In this document: in pieces, positions 8,246 through 17,657 of the stretch
How the letters are laid out: each line of letters begins with the position of its first letter
How positions within the stretch are numbered: the first letter of the stretch is position 1
NCBI RefSeq assembly: GCF_007183175.1
Contig: NZ_AP019807.1
Coordinates: forward strand, 3,158,001 to 3,222,000
Direction of reading: 5' to 3'
Source of the DNA: Microbulbifer sp. GL-2
GTDB lineage: Bacteria > Pseudomonadota > Gammaproteobacteria > Pseudomonadales > Cellvibrionaceae
Length of the DNA stretch: 64,000 nt
Made by a program: the position numbers and the translations under genes
The notes under the pieces: model-generated
Seen by the model: the letters and a program-made list of their open reading frames with translations, nothing else
The model's database searches: none
What the model was told of the DNA's origin: nothing

Positions 8246-8629
8246 TTATATTGGAAGGCCCTGTGGCATCAGGAAATGACCAGCTTCTGGTTGTATAGCT
8301 CCGTTTACGAGTTTGCCACTCACCGGTATGCGGATGCCGATGCCAACGTAGACAAAATCCACTATAGCTGTGGCAGCGCCGAATAGGTGTTTTCCTACAA
8401 AGGGGATAGCATTTTTGTGTATTACCATTCGATCGAGCGTATTAAAAGTTGGCTTGTAATGCGTGGATATACACTTCCTGAGTGCGAATCCTTGTCTTTT
8501 CCTAACGCGGAAAACAAGCAAGAATTTTTTTTATACTGTCAAATATTAGTGGCCAGTATTTTCTACTGGCCACAGGATGAAAGAGCTCTGAAACGCGTGA
8601 TTTATAACCTACACACCCCTTGCGGTTAA
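8246..8629 (+). pseudogene. Reading frame interrupted by one TAG, family unknown
   Basis: From 8246 to the TAA at 8627-8629 the frame is open except for a TAG at 8384-8386. The text on both sides looks like protein (LWHQEMTSFWLYSSVYEFATH before, SYKGDSIFVYYHSIERIKSW after). An ATG is available at 8276, while the part after the TAG would have to start at a GTG (8387) with no ribosome site. The frame overlaps the 3' end of the RND gene on the other strand by 21 bases. I read it as a remnant of a small gene; the alternative is a chance frame. Confidence 0.35.
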
Positions 8630-11600
8630 TGGTTGACTAATTGCCTTAGACGGCTCTACCTGGCGAGCAGAGAAAGTCTTTAAAGATAGTAAAGCCGACA
8701 TGAAACTCAAGACAAAAAGGGCGCTGAATACCATCCCGCCTGAAATAACTGCCGCAAGTCCCCGGTAAATTGTGGCACTGTCTCCAGGACTGAATACTAA
8801 CGGCAGGTTTCCAAGAATACAGGTTGTTGTTGTCAACATTATTGGACGAATTCTCAGGCTCAGTGCACTTTTAATTGCATCAACTTGATGCATACCCCTA
8901 TCAATGGAGCTCTGAAACTGGTTCACCAAAAGTATTGCGTTATTGACTACCAGACCCATCAGGATTACAAAGCCGATCATGGTAATAACATCAAGGTTTT
9001 GTGCAACAAATAGATTGAGAAAACGAAGACTCAGCATACCTCCTGCAAAGGAGAGAGGAATTGCAAATAAAACTGCTAAAGCTAACTTCATGGATCTGAG
9101 GTAAAAGTACATGAGCAAAGCTAGAATCAGCAATGCTACGGTAAAGATCTGTAAAAACTCCTGAAGAAATAACTTCAGCTCGTTAGCGCTTCCTCGAAAT
9201 TGAGTATGTAGTTCCTGGTATTGGCTTTGATCGAGAAAGTCTACAACACTTTGATCAACCTGCTCAGTGAAGTCCTTCATGGCGACCCCTGATGGTGGGG
9301 TTAGGTTGAGCGAGGTGCTGACTTCCTGGCCGACGCGAAGAATGTTATCCGGCGCCTGGGTAATCTCAGCAGAAGTTAATTGCCGCAGGGGGATTAGGCC
9401 CTGTCCAGTAATCATAATTTGTGTATTTAAGAGTTGCTCCAGGTTGGCAGGTTCTTTGGCTTTAAAATAGAAGGGTAGAGTATTAGTGCCAGTGTAAAAG
9501 TTACCGATATAGATACCATCGGTAAGTGCCATCAAATGGCGGTTAAACTCGGGCAAGGTCATGCCCAAACGAATCAGTTGATCCTGATTAGGCTCAAATT
9601 CAATACGCAATCCTCGATTATTTAATGCGCTGCCTTCAGTGATTTGCGCATCGGGAAATTCAGAACGAAGATGTTCCAACAAGTCGCGTCCAGCTGCTTG
9701 GAGAATGGATAATTCAGCCCCTTTAATATCCAGCTGGCTAACCCGGCTATTAGGCATTGCAAATCGTAGTAGGCCACCTTGTTGAATATGAATTCTAGTG
9801 CCTGTCAGTCCAGAAACAATATCCTTGTTGATCCAGTCCTTAAATCTCTCGAATTCCCAGTCTCCTTGGGTATAAATGTAGAGTTGGCACATGGCCGGAT
9901 AGCAAAGTGTTCCGTAGGTGACAATTTGCTCTTCAAACTCACCTTTACTCTGCTCTAAACGATCCATAATAAGCTGGCCGATGTCTCGCTCTACAGCTTC
10001 GAGCGCCATTGGGCTTTCAAAGTTGATAAAAATAGAAATCATTGCCTGCTTTGGGTCTGGAAGTACATCGATAGAAGGCGAGCTGATGTAAGTCACTATC
10101 AAGGCGGCCGGCAAGCCAAGAAATATTATACAATTGCGCAGACCTGCTCGGCCAGCCGGTTTTAAGGAGATATGAATCCAGCGTTGTAGAATACGGTTAA
10201 GGATCTGGTTTTTGTCTTTCGGGTTTGCCTTCTCAGTACTCGTTAGAAGGTACCTTGCCAAAGCCGGTAAGAGTAGCAAAGCAAATAGCATTGATGCAAT
10301 AAGTGCACTTGAAATGGTATAGGCCAGATCTTTAAATAGCTGCCCTGTAGCAGATTGCATTGAAAGTATTGGCAAGAAGACGATAACACTTGAAATGGTA
10401 GAGGAAGTTAAAGCTCCAGTAACCTCCTGAGTCCCCTGCCTAATACTGGTTAACAAGTCCGAGCCCTGGCTACGCAAACGCTGGATGTTCTCGATAACAA
10501 TTATGGCAGCATCTACCATCAAGCCGATAGAGAGTGCGATACCGGCAAGTGAGATAACATTAATGCTTCTCCCACCCAGGTACATACCGAGTATTACCAG
10601 TGCAATACAAACCGGTATGCTGGTAAAAATCAACGCGAGAGTTCTTAAGTCTCGTAAAAACCAATACAAAATTAGGCAAGCGAGTAAGGCTCCCAATATG
10701 AGACTCCCATAAACTAGTTGCAGTGAACTGCGAATACTTTTGGAGTCATCACGGCTGATAGCCACTTCCATTCCCAATCTACCGAGTTCGCCTTTGTTTA
10801 GCTCTGAAATTAATGTTTTGATCGTATCAATTGTTTGCAAAACACTGATGTCGTCAGTTGGCATCAGATAGAAATAGAAGGATTGGTTACCCTCCAGAGC
10901 AAAGTAATTCCAGTCGGAAGCCATTCTGGTGTGCACACTTGCAATGTCACCCAGTCGAATGATGTGTGGCCCTCTGGTTGCAATCGGTAGACTTTCAATA
11001 TCAGTAATGGGTATTTGGCCCTTAAAATGTAGGGCGTAATCCTTTGATCCGATAGTTAAGTTACCGCCGGAGCGATCAATCAGGTCATTTAGGCGAGACT
11101 GCACCTGATTAATAGTGAGTGAAACTTGGGCGAGGCCTTTGGGGTCAAATTCGATATCTACTCGCTGCTCCATAGGTGTACCAGATACTACAACAGAAGC
11201 CACGCCTGGTATCTTGCTAAATTTAGGTTGAACATGATCCCTGAATGCCTGGGAAAGTTCCTGTTCAGTGGCTTTTTTGGTTGAGTATAGGAAGAAGCTG
11301 GCCAAGGTTGCTCCAGCACCATTACTAAAGTTATATAAGCGGGGAGCAGAAACCTGGCTAGGCCAGTTAGGTACTTGGTTAAGCCGGGAGAGAACATCAA
11401 TATACATCTGTTCCATATCGGCATTGGGGTGAAAGGTTATCAGCGTCCAGGCAAAGCCGTTACTAACGGTGGTCTGAATTTTCTCCAAGAACCCTAAGCT
11501 GGAGAGCTCCTGCTCCAGTGGAGCAACGAGTGCCTGCTCCATTTCCAAGGCGGTCTTGCCAGGCCAAGAAGTAGCGAGGGCTATTTGTGGCCGGTCTATA

Positions 11601-11707
11601 TTTGGCAGTAACGCATTTGGAATCTTGAGTCCAAAATATATGCCGAAGAGGACAAGAAGAAAGCTGCAAGTGATAATGGCCGAACTATATTTTTCTATAA
11701 TTTTCAT
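8609..11707 (-). CDS. RND-family efflux transporter, inner-membrane pump subunit
   Basis: 1032 aa, the usual length for the family. One N-terminal membrane segment, a large periplasmic loop, a membrane block near residues 330-500, a second loop, and a final block near 850-1010. The TM4 motif reads GLMVDAAIIVIEN, so only one aspartate stands where AcrB has two, and the TM10 site is GLVVNNAILLVNQF where AcrB has a lysine. This pattern is seen in RND groups outside the classic drug pumps. The pump uses the proton gradient to move substrates out with an adaptor and an outer-membrane channel. Its ATG overlaps the adaptor's stop by four bases; no TolC-like gene is present here. Confidence 0.9.
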   Translation of the reverse strand: MKIIEKYSSAIITCSFLLVLFGIYFGLKIPNALLPNIDRPQIALATSWPGKTALEMEQALVAPLEQELSSLGFLEKIQTTVSNGFAWTLITFHPNADMEQMYIDVLSRLNQVPNWPSQVSAPRLYNFSNGAGATLASFFLYSTKKATEQELSQAFRDHVQPKFSKIPGVASVVVSGTPMEQRVDIEFDPKGLAQVSLTINQVQSRLNDLIDRSGGNLTIGSKDYALHFKGQIPITDIESLPIATRGPHIIRLGDIASVHTRMASDWNYFALEGNQSFYFYLMPTDDISVLQTIDTIKTLISELNKGELGRLGMEVAISRDDSKSIRSSLQLVYGSLILGALLACLILYWFLRDLRTLALIFTSIPVCIALVILGMYLGGRSINVISLAGIALSIGLMVDAAIIVIENIQRLRSQGSDLLTSIRQGTQEVTGALTSSTISSVIVFLPILSMQSATGQLFKDLAYTISSALIASMLFALLLLPALARYLLTSTEKANPKDKNQILNRILQRWIHISLKPAGRAGLRNCIIFLGLPAALIVTYISSPSIDVLPDPKQAMISIFINFESPMALEAVERDIGQLIMDRLEQSKGEFEEQIVTYGTLCYPAMCQLYIYTQGDWEFERFKDWINKDIVSGLTGTRIHIQQGGLLRFAMPNSRVSQLDIKGAELSILQAAGRDLLEHLRSEFPDAQITEGSALNNRGLRIEFEPNQDQLIRLGMTLPEFNRHLMALTDGIYIGNFYTGTNTLPFYFKAKEPANLEQLLNTQIMITGQGLIPLRQLTSAEITQAPDNILRVGQEVSTSLNLTPPSGVAMKDFTEQVDQSVVDFLDQSQYQELHTQFRGSANELKLFLQEFLQIFTVALLILALLMYFYLRSMKLALAVLFAIPLSFAGGMLSLRFLNLFVAQNLDVITMIGFVILMGLVVNNAILLVNQFQSSIDRGMHQVDAIKSALSLRIRPIMLTTTTCILGNLPLVFSPGDSATIYRGLAAVISGGMVFSALFVLSFMSALLSLKTFSARQVEPSKAISQPLTARGV

Positions 11708-12780
11708 GAGTCGCGGCCTACTGGTATTACCTCCTGGCCTGTTTGTAAACTCCCATGTCCGAGAACTACAAGTTGATCGCCTGGCCGGATTTCGGATATC
11801 ACAATAAAATGATTGGCCAGGGTATCCAATATTTCTACTTCGACTTTATGAACTCTATTGTCGAGCCCCAAGGCCCAGGTATGGTATTTACCCTCGCTCA
11901 ATAGCACCGCGTCAGAAGGAAGCTTGGTAATTTCTCCTGTTTGTTCCGGAGATTCTGTAGGGGTGAGCATGCTAATCTGGAAGCGCTGGCCTACCAATAA
12001 AGACTCAAAATCTTCTCCGAAACCATCAAAGTATAGGGAGAGGTTCTGGGTATCTTCCTCGATGATTCTTCCAATGTTTCTTAGTGGAAGCGGATCTCCA
12101 TTATAGAGAAACTCACTGCTCTCAATAATTATGTTGTCTTCGGCCTGATCCCTGGCAATCCTACATTCGAGTTGTTTTTCATCTAAAGGAAGAAGCTGAA
12201 GGATTCGCTGTCCCAGAGTGAGCCTCTCGCCTGGGTGGGCCTCGACTTGCACAACCTGGCTGTCTCTGGAGGCAAAATGTTTAAGTCGATCAAATCGATA
12301 TTGATCAACTTCGAGTTGTTGTTTTAGTCTCTGCTTGCTAAGTCTGTGAGTGTTGGCACTAAGTTCAAGATCATTGAGTTGGGAAGGGGAAACCATCTGG
12401 GTCTCACGAAGCGGTATCAGTCGGGCTAATTCCTCCTCAGCATGTGCGAGCTGACGCTCCGCAATTTCCAGGTCTGTTATCAGGATATCCATCTCTTTGG
12501 ATAGATAAAAACCGTCCTGCTCTGCAACAAGTTCTCCCACTTTAACAATAGACCCTGCAGGCCTTACAAACTTCAGTTCGGCCTCGGCGTGACTGGAAAT
12601 TTGTATTAGGGATGGTGAGTTAACGGTGCAGTAAAGAGTCTCCTGAGTTACCTGTCGCCATTCAAGGGCCGCTTCGACCTGGACTTGAGGGACTTCTGAG
12701 GCATGGCTTAATGGTTGACAATATATGGTTGAAATAAAAAGTGTTGTTAAAACAGACTTATAAGGGGCAGTCTTTTTCAT
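11704..12780 (-). CDS. HlyD/AcrA-type periplasmic adaptor of the RND pump
   Basis: 358 aa with a signal peptide (about residues 1-27, ending SHAS). It shows the adaptor plan: a lipoyl-like half (VRPAGSIVKVGELVAEQD), a helical hairpin rich in E, L and Q (about 100-170), the second lipoyl half (VEAHPGERLTLGQRILQLLP), then beta-barrel domains. There is no lipobox. It links the inner-membrane pump encoded just downstream (ATGA overlap) to an outer-membrane channel, and stands first in the two-gene operon. No regulator adjoins it. Confidence 0.85.
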   Translation of the reverse strand: MKKTAPYKSVLTTLFISTIYCQPLSHASEVPQVQVEAALEWRQVTQETLYCTVNSPSLIQISSHAEAELKFVRPAGSIVKVGELVAEQDGFYLSKEMDILITDLEIAERQLAHAEEELARLIPLRETQMVSPSQLNDLELSANTHRLSKQRLKQQLEVDQYRFDRLKHFASRDSQVVQVEAHPGERLTLGQRILQLLPLDEKQLECRIARDQAEDNIIIESSEFLYNGDPLPLRNIGRIIEEDTQNLSLYFDGFGEDFESLLVGQRFQISMLTPTESPEQTGEITKLPSDAVLLSEGKYHTWALGLDNRVHKVEVEILDTLANHFIVISEIRPGDQLVVLGHGSLQTGQEVIPVGRDS

Positions 12781-13160
12781 CCTTGATAGTTTTCTTCTTT
12801 TTTATTGGGGAATGATCGAGAAGAGTCGATTTAAAAACGACCTCATATGGATACTTTATCACTAAGAGATCTAGACTGAATTTCTATTATCACTTCGACA
12901 AGTATAATGAGATAAATTGAGGGATATAGGGGATGAAATAACCAGGGCCTACTTGGTACACTTTGTATAAAAAGGTTGTTTCGTTTAAAGGGTATAGTTT
13001 CAGGGATTGGGATGTTAAGGGGGGCTTCTTTAGATATGAAATTTGAGGTGCTGGTTTAGTTATCTGATACCCAATAGAAGAAGTAATGCCAGCTTGGCGC
13101 AATAGTGCCTGTTGCGCCAAGCTTTAAACCTGAAGGGTGGATTTTCCTCAAAATTAGCAT
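12781..13160. other. Non-coding gap containing a perfect 12-bp hairpin at 13091-13123
   Basis: About 380 bases with no supported gene. AGCTTGGCGCAA (13091-13102) and TTGCGCCAAGCT (13112-13123) form a perfect stem with a 9-base loop. It lies about 40 bases past the stop of the small minus-strand secreted protein and is best read as that operon's terminator, though a T run is missing. Confidence 0.5.
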
Positions 13161-13454
13161 TTACTCTTCAAGTCTGATTCGCTGTGACTCCCTAATCCGG
13201 ATTCTGCGGTTTTTTTCTTGTTCTCCAAGGATTCTTACCCTCTCTCCAGACTTCATGCCTTTTCCTTTGATTTCTTTGGCGTCAACAAAATAATATCGAC
13301 CGCTGGTTTCGTCTTTTATAGAAAATCTATGGTCTATCTCACCTGTTTCAAAATTTTCTGATATCTCTTCTTCCAGTACCCCAGTCACTGTCTCTTCAGC
13401 TTGTGAATAAGAGGTTAGGGAAAGAATTACTGCCAGGGCTATTAGTTTCTTCAT
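13161..13454 (-). CDS. Small secreted protein encoded with the metalloprotease
   Basis: 97 aa with a signal peptide (about 1-19, ending SQAEE). The mature part of about 78 residues alternates beta strands: TVTGVLEEEI, HRFSIKDETSGRYYFVD, KSGERVRILGE, and a basic end. This pattern suggests a small OB-like barrel. It starts 17 bases after the stop of the lipoprotein protease on the same strand, so the two form an operon. Similar strand patterns occur, as far as I recall, in the N-terminal region of M11/gametolysin-type proteases, and the neighbouring protease seems to lack that domain. A role as detached prodomain, inhibitor or folding partner is therefore possible but unproven. Confidence 0.65.
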   Translation of the reverse strand: MKKLIALAVILSLTSYSQAEETVTGVLEEEISENFETGEIDHRFSIKDETSGRYYFVDAKEIKGKGMKSGERVRILGEQEKNRRIRIRESQRIRLEE

Positions 13455-13471
13455 TGTCTTATCCTCAAAAA

Positions 13472-15043
13472 TTAGTTGCTGTAACTGATAGCGATAGTGG
13501 CGCTGTTATTGCTGGTATTTCTGGATTTAAGTTCGATAGTTATGCCTGCGAAAGGGTCTGTAAACTGTTCACCCAGGCTCGCCAAGGTTGCGACCTGATT
13601 TGCCGTTCCTTCATTTAAATAGTGGACTGTTACAGCATTTTCCTGGTGAGGATAGGGGTTCAAAATGTCATGTGAAATATGGTATTCCACATAGTATTGA
13701 TTTTCTCCATTTTTGCTGCCATTACTTTCAACTTTCAGCACTTGTGGCAGAGAGCTACTCAATTCTCCAGCAGTAAGTTGAATTGCTTGCAGCTCATGCT
13801 CTGTACTGCCACCAGCAGATTGACTGATGTTGGTTGTGTACCCTGGAAAATTATCATACCAGCCCATTAGTTCTCGATGGGCGCTGCCAAACAGGCGGGA
13901 CTTCCAGCTATTACCCATAAAGACACCGTTGGCCCCGTACTCACTTTCACCCGCGTCGTTAGTGTCTCCGTCATTATTGTCGTCATTACCAGCATGGCTC
14001 AAGCCAATGTTGTGACCCAGTTCATGCCCCATAATCAATTGATCACTATCGGCGGCAATAATACTCCACCCTCCGAGAACGGAAGCAACACCGGTACCTA
14101 TTAAGCCGGCCCTATTCGCAGATTTCGGAAAAATATATACGCGGTGTCTCCAGTCATCGAGATTAACCGGTTGATTATTGGAGTCGACATAGTTGCTTTG
14201 AATCCAGCTTGTGGCGTTATCTCTCCATGTATAACCACCGTCTGAGTATTGACCATCCCGTGAAGAGCCTGCGCGGGCTTGGGCATCTTCAACACTTAAT
14301 ACGCCCCCATTTTGGCTGTCAGGGACGCTGTATACAAAGCAATCAATGGAGCTGTTCTCATTATTTTCTTCACCATAACAGTACTGTGCCAGCGACTGAT
14401 CATTACTAAGGTGGCGTTTGAATTTTAATTGGCCCAAAGAGTTTTCTTTATAAGTGTTATCCAGGGAGTCAATTTCGTTAAAGGTCATGTTTGCTAGCTG
14501 GGAAATACTGACATCATCGGTAACTGCCGCGTCTGAAAAATTTACCAGAACGAAAACAATACTATTTTCGGTAGCGGCAACAGTTTGTATTGAGAGAGTT
14601 ACTGAAAGCTGATCACCATTTGTTAACTGGAATGTAATGGTATCTTCTGCAGATTGCCCATCATTCAGGCTATTTGCGTTGCTATTGAGTTGATATTCCC
14701 AGTTTCCACTGTCGTAGAGCTTGAAGCTGCCATATTGCCCCTCAACAGTTGCCCCCAAGAAAGAGGGACTTTTACTGTCGGTATCCTCCAACTGTAACGT
14801 ACCTTCCACATACTCTGCGGTACCTACGATTAAAGTGGCTAGTGGGGAGGCTGGGTTAAATGTGTAATCCCCGGTGTCGGTATCTGTGTTTCCTCCGCCA
14901 GTGTCTCCTCCACCCCCAGTGCCTGTGTCAGTACCGGTATTGGTTTCGGTGCCCGAACTATTACCACCACTAGAGCCGCCGCCACAGGCAGTCAGCAGGG
15001 CTGATAAGGTGATTGCCGTAAATATCTTAAGTGAACCGTGCAT
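13472..15043 (-). CDS. Lipoprotein zinc metalloprotease, gametolysin (M11)-like, with VCBS-type domain
   Basis: 523 aa. The signal peptide ends in a lipobox (LLTAC, Cys20), followed by a low-complexity Gly/Thr/Asp linker to about residue 60. Residues 66-155 match a VCBS-type repeat (GTLQLEDTD, GSFKLYDSGNWEYQL, GQSAEDTITFQLTNGD). Residues about 160-440 form the protease, with the zinc motif HELGHNIGLSH at 340-350 (three histidines and the catalytic glutamate), a Met-turn candidate near RELMGW, and an N-terminal LVNFSD strand. The product should be an outer-surface or periplasmic lipid-anchored protease acting on external proteins. It is the first gene of a two-gene operon with the small secreted protein. 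Confidence 0.82.
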   Translation of the reverse strand: MHGSLKIFTAITLSALLTACGGGSSGGNSSGTETNTGTDTGTGGGGDTGGGNTDTDTGDYTFNPASPLATLIVGTAEYVEGTLQLEDTDSKSPSFLGATVEGQYGSFKLYDSGNWEYQLNSNANSLNDGQSAEDTITFQLTNGDQLSVTLSIQTVAATENSIVFVLVNFSDAAVTDDVSISQLANMTFNEIDSLDNTYKENSLGQLKFKRHLSNDQSLAQYCYGEENNENSSIDCFVYSVPDSQNGGVLSVEDAQARAGSSRDGQYSDGGYTWRDNATSWIQSNYVDSNNQPVNLDDWRHRVYIFPKSANRAGLIGTGVASVLGGWSIIAADSDQLIMGHELGHNIGLSHAGNDDNNDGDTNDAGESEYGANGVFMGNSWKSRLFGSAHRELMGWYDNFPGYTTNISQSAGGSTEHELQAIQLTAGELSSSLPQVLKVESNGSKNGENQYYVEYHISHDILNPYPHQENAVTVHYLNEGTANQVATLASLGEQFTDPFAGITIELKSRNTSNNSATIAISYSN

Positions 15044-15921
15044 TGCTCTCTCTATTTATCTCTATATGCGTTAGTAGACGATGAAAAGGATATCTGGTGG
15101 ACCATTACTACCTGGCACGGTTCCTATTATTTGAATAATTGATAACTTAAAAAGAGCGACTAGTCATCTTATGCAATAAAGCAGTCATGTTTTTTGGCAA
15201 TATGTGACTTTACAAGGGGGTAGAGCTGAGACTTTCCTCACATTTTTTGTGTTCTTTACCGGTCCCACTTTGTTATTTGGTGACAAGCTTGGTGCATTAT
15301 ACGATGAACCAACGGTACTTGAATTGAGGGCAGGTTTACTCATTCCGCCAATATCGCGCTAGAAATCTAGATAGTGTGATAGAAGGGGGGGCTAGCTTCC
15401 CATTTAATCGAGTGGGAGGTGTTAAAGACAATATAAGAGCTACAATTAATTACCTGATCTGAATACTGTGTTTACTCTCTAATAAAGTTGAGTCTTAGAG
15501 TAGATCTGTGGCTAGATTCTGGTAGTTTATAATAAAAACGAATGCTCTTTTTTCTTGGATGGATAGCCAATCCTGGGCACCACTTGTCTCAATTATGAGT
15601 CGGCCAACTCTGGTTTTAACTGCTGGTCGCTTATCATGAATCCTGTTGTATCAGTTGCGATGTTGGTCCGATCAATTAGGAGATAGTAAAGTTGATGAAG
15701 TTTGCCGAAAATTTTGGTTGAGTTCTAAACCCTATATTTAAGAAGGCTTAACTAATGGGTTTGCAATTTGTGAGCGGTATTTTATCATTGCGCTGTGTAT
15801 AAGAAATTAAAAATATAGTCTGTCGAGGTGTTGAACTTTTAGCTCTTTGTGAAGTCTCGGATTGACTTATAAAAGTTCTTATCTTTTTTCGGACTGTTTA
15901 ATAGGCAAGGGAGTGCAGGGT
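15044..15921. other. Long non-coding, AT-rich gap
   Basis: Nearly 880 bases between divergent protease genes. No frame with protein-like composition, RNA gene, clear hairpin or repeat was recognised. It presumably holds the promoters of both proteases. Bases 15906-15911 (AAGGGA) are a ribosome site for the next gene. Confidence 0.4.
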
Positions 15922-17217
15922 TTGTTTATATCCAGGTTTCTCACGTTCGTGATTTTTTTTGTTACCAGTGCGGTTTCCACAGCAGGTGATGTGAGTATTC
16001 TACTGGAGAAGAGCCAAAAAGGCGTTTGGTCTGTTTCTTATAGCTCTTTAGTACCAGTAAAGCAGTTGTCATTTAAAAGGTCTCCAGATAATTCACGTAA
16101 AAATCGGTGGATGTCCCTTTCAGATACATTTCGGTTTGATTATGACGGCAATATAGAAAAAGTTTCCCGAATTGATGGTAAGCCGTTTAAGCGGGTGACC
16201 TTCCAGTTGAAGGCTACTTATATTTCACTGCCGAAGGAGTATGCTCCTTTTTCACCATACACAGATGGGGGGGTATTACTCCATACCGGCCGTTTCTTTG
16301 CATGTGCTGAGATCTGCTTACCTGAGTACAATGAGTGGTCTATAGAGGTTCAGTCGGCTAAATCAGATAATATCATTGTGCGGGGAAGGATATATACGGA
16401 AAAAGCAAAGTGGTTGGATGGTGATGAAGGTATAAAGGTTTACGTCGGTCGTGCTATTCCTCAGAATGAAAGTAGCTTTGTTAGTGTCATTGATGAAAAC
16501 CTTCCAGAAGAGCTGAAAACTCAAATCTCATCCCAGCTCCCTCTGTTAATGAATTTCTTTTCCCTTAATATGGGTAAGCTTGAGTATAGGCCAGCCCTCT
16601 TTGCCTCCTACAGTTCGACAGATGATGGTACCTATGGGCATCAAGGGGGTGCGATTCCTGGGCAGATGTTTATGCACTGGTACGGCAGTAAAGCTATTGA
16701 AGAAATCAATAGTGATGAAGTTTTTTGGTTTTTTTCTCATGAGGTGGCGCATTTATTCCAGAGAGAGGGTGCGAATATTAATGATCTTAAGGATCAATGG
16801 TTACATGAGGGTGGTGCTGAATTTTTTGCTGGAAAGGCGATGGAGCATTTCACTAATGACAGTGATATTTTTCAGCAAAAATTGGAGGCGGCACATAAGT
16901 CCTGTTTATCTGCCCTTGATGAAGGGGGAGGCTATGCGGAGATATCTAGACGCAATCCAAAATTACATTACAGTTGTGGCATGTCAATATTTTCTGCTAT
17001 TGATGAGGGGTTGAGTAAAAATAGTGGGATAAACATTTATAAGCTATGGAGTTTATATAATAAGCGTGTGGCTTCTGGGAATCCTGCAGGCGCTTTGACA
17101 TTTATTGCTGTTGCTAAACCCTATTTACCAGATGGTCTTACCTCATCCCTCTATGAGTTCTCTTCAAGTTCTGAGGTTGATTTGTTGAGGTTTTTTAGTG
17201 AAATGTCTAAGCTTTAA
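15922..17217 (+). CDS. Secreted zinc metallopeptidase of the HExxH...E (gluzincin) type
   Basis: 431 aa from a TTG at 15922, chosen because AAGGGA lies 10 bases upstream and the product then begins with a signal peptide (MFISRFLTFVIFF...STAG). The frame extends to a TTG at 15862, so a longer N-terminus is possible. HEVAH at about residues 273-277 followed after about 20 residues by WLHEGGAEFFAG gives two histidines, a catalytic glutamate and a third zinc ligand glutamate, the layout of M1/M61-type gluzincins. The N-terminal half (about 25-210) is beta-rich and not recognised. Length and pattern suggest an exported aminopeptidase-like enzyme; substrates are unknown. Confidence 0.65.
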   Translation: MFISRFLTFVIFFVTSAVSTAGDVSILLEKSQKGVWSVSYSSLVPVKQLSFKRSPDNSRKNRWMSLSDTFRFDYDGNIEKVSRIDGKPFKRVTFQLKATYISLPKEYAPFSPYTDGGVLLHTGRFFACAEICLPEYNEWSIEVQSAKSDNIIVRGRIYTEKAKWLDGDEGIKVYVGRAIPQNESSFVSVIDENLPEELKTQISSQLPLLMNFFSLNMGKLEYRPALFASYSSTDDGTYGHQGGAIPGQMFMHWYGSKAIEEINSDEVFWFFSHEVAHLFQREGANINDLKDQWLHEGGAEFFAGKAMEHFTNDSDIFQQKLEAAHKSCLSALDEGGGYAEISRRNPKLHYSCGMSIFSAIDEGLSKNSGINIYKLWSLYNKRVASGNPAGALTFIAVAKPYLPDGLTSSLYEFSSSSEVDLLRFFSEMSKL

Positions 17218-17657
17218 AGTTAACTTTTTAAGTCTTGCTTTATGGGCTTGAGAAGTTACATAAGAGAGTAGTCTTTAAGTGATTTGTTGTTGTATGGGAT
17301 TGTCATTTTATATGAATTCAAGTGATGCTGTTAATATAATATGGTTCGGCAGTTTGAGAGAAAAAAGGAATTCCCATATATGGAAAATTATATTTAATAG
17401 TCATGGTGAGCCAGGCAGGGATATGATCATTTGGATCGAAATGCTCCCCTTATTATTGGTAGAATGAGATGAGATAAAAGGGCATAGCCGCTTTGGGATT
17501 TTGTGTCTATCTAAAGGTTGAAGGATTCAATTTTATTCAGTTATTGGCGGTTTTAGTGTGTAGACTAAGAGTTTTTCGGCCAGTCAGTGACTTCATGGTA
17601 ATTGGGCAATCTCCTCCGAAACCGAGTAAGGGTTTGCAGAGGAGATACTTGTTGAGG
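17218..17657. other. Gap with a long hairpin at 17609-17646
   Basis: A 62-codon frame at 17279-17467 has no ribosome site or family likeness and is not called. ATCTCCTC (17609-17616) pairs with GAGGAGAT (17639-17646), continued by AAACC (17619-17623) with GGTTT (17631-17635) around a 7-base loop. The hairpin begins 12 bases beyond the dusC stop and is a likely dusC terminator, though without a strong T run. Confidence 0.45.

Noticed and set aside
12890..13120. 76-codon minus-strand frame between the adaptor and the small secreted protein
   Set aside because: It runs through the 13091-13123 hairpin, has odd composition and no ribosome site.
13091..13123. Integron attC-like site
   Set aside because: A simple perfect hairpin without the attC core sites, and no integrase or cassette structure.
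17279..17467. 62-codon plus-strand frame
   Set aside because: No ribosome site, no family likeness, AT-rich random-looking text.
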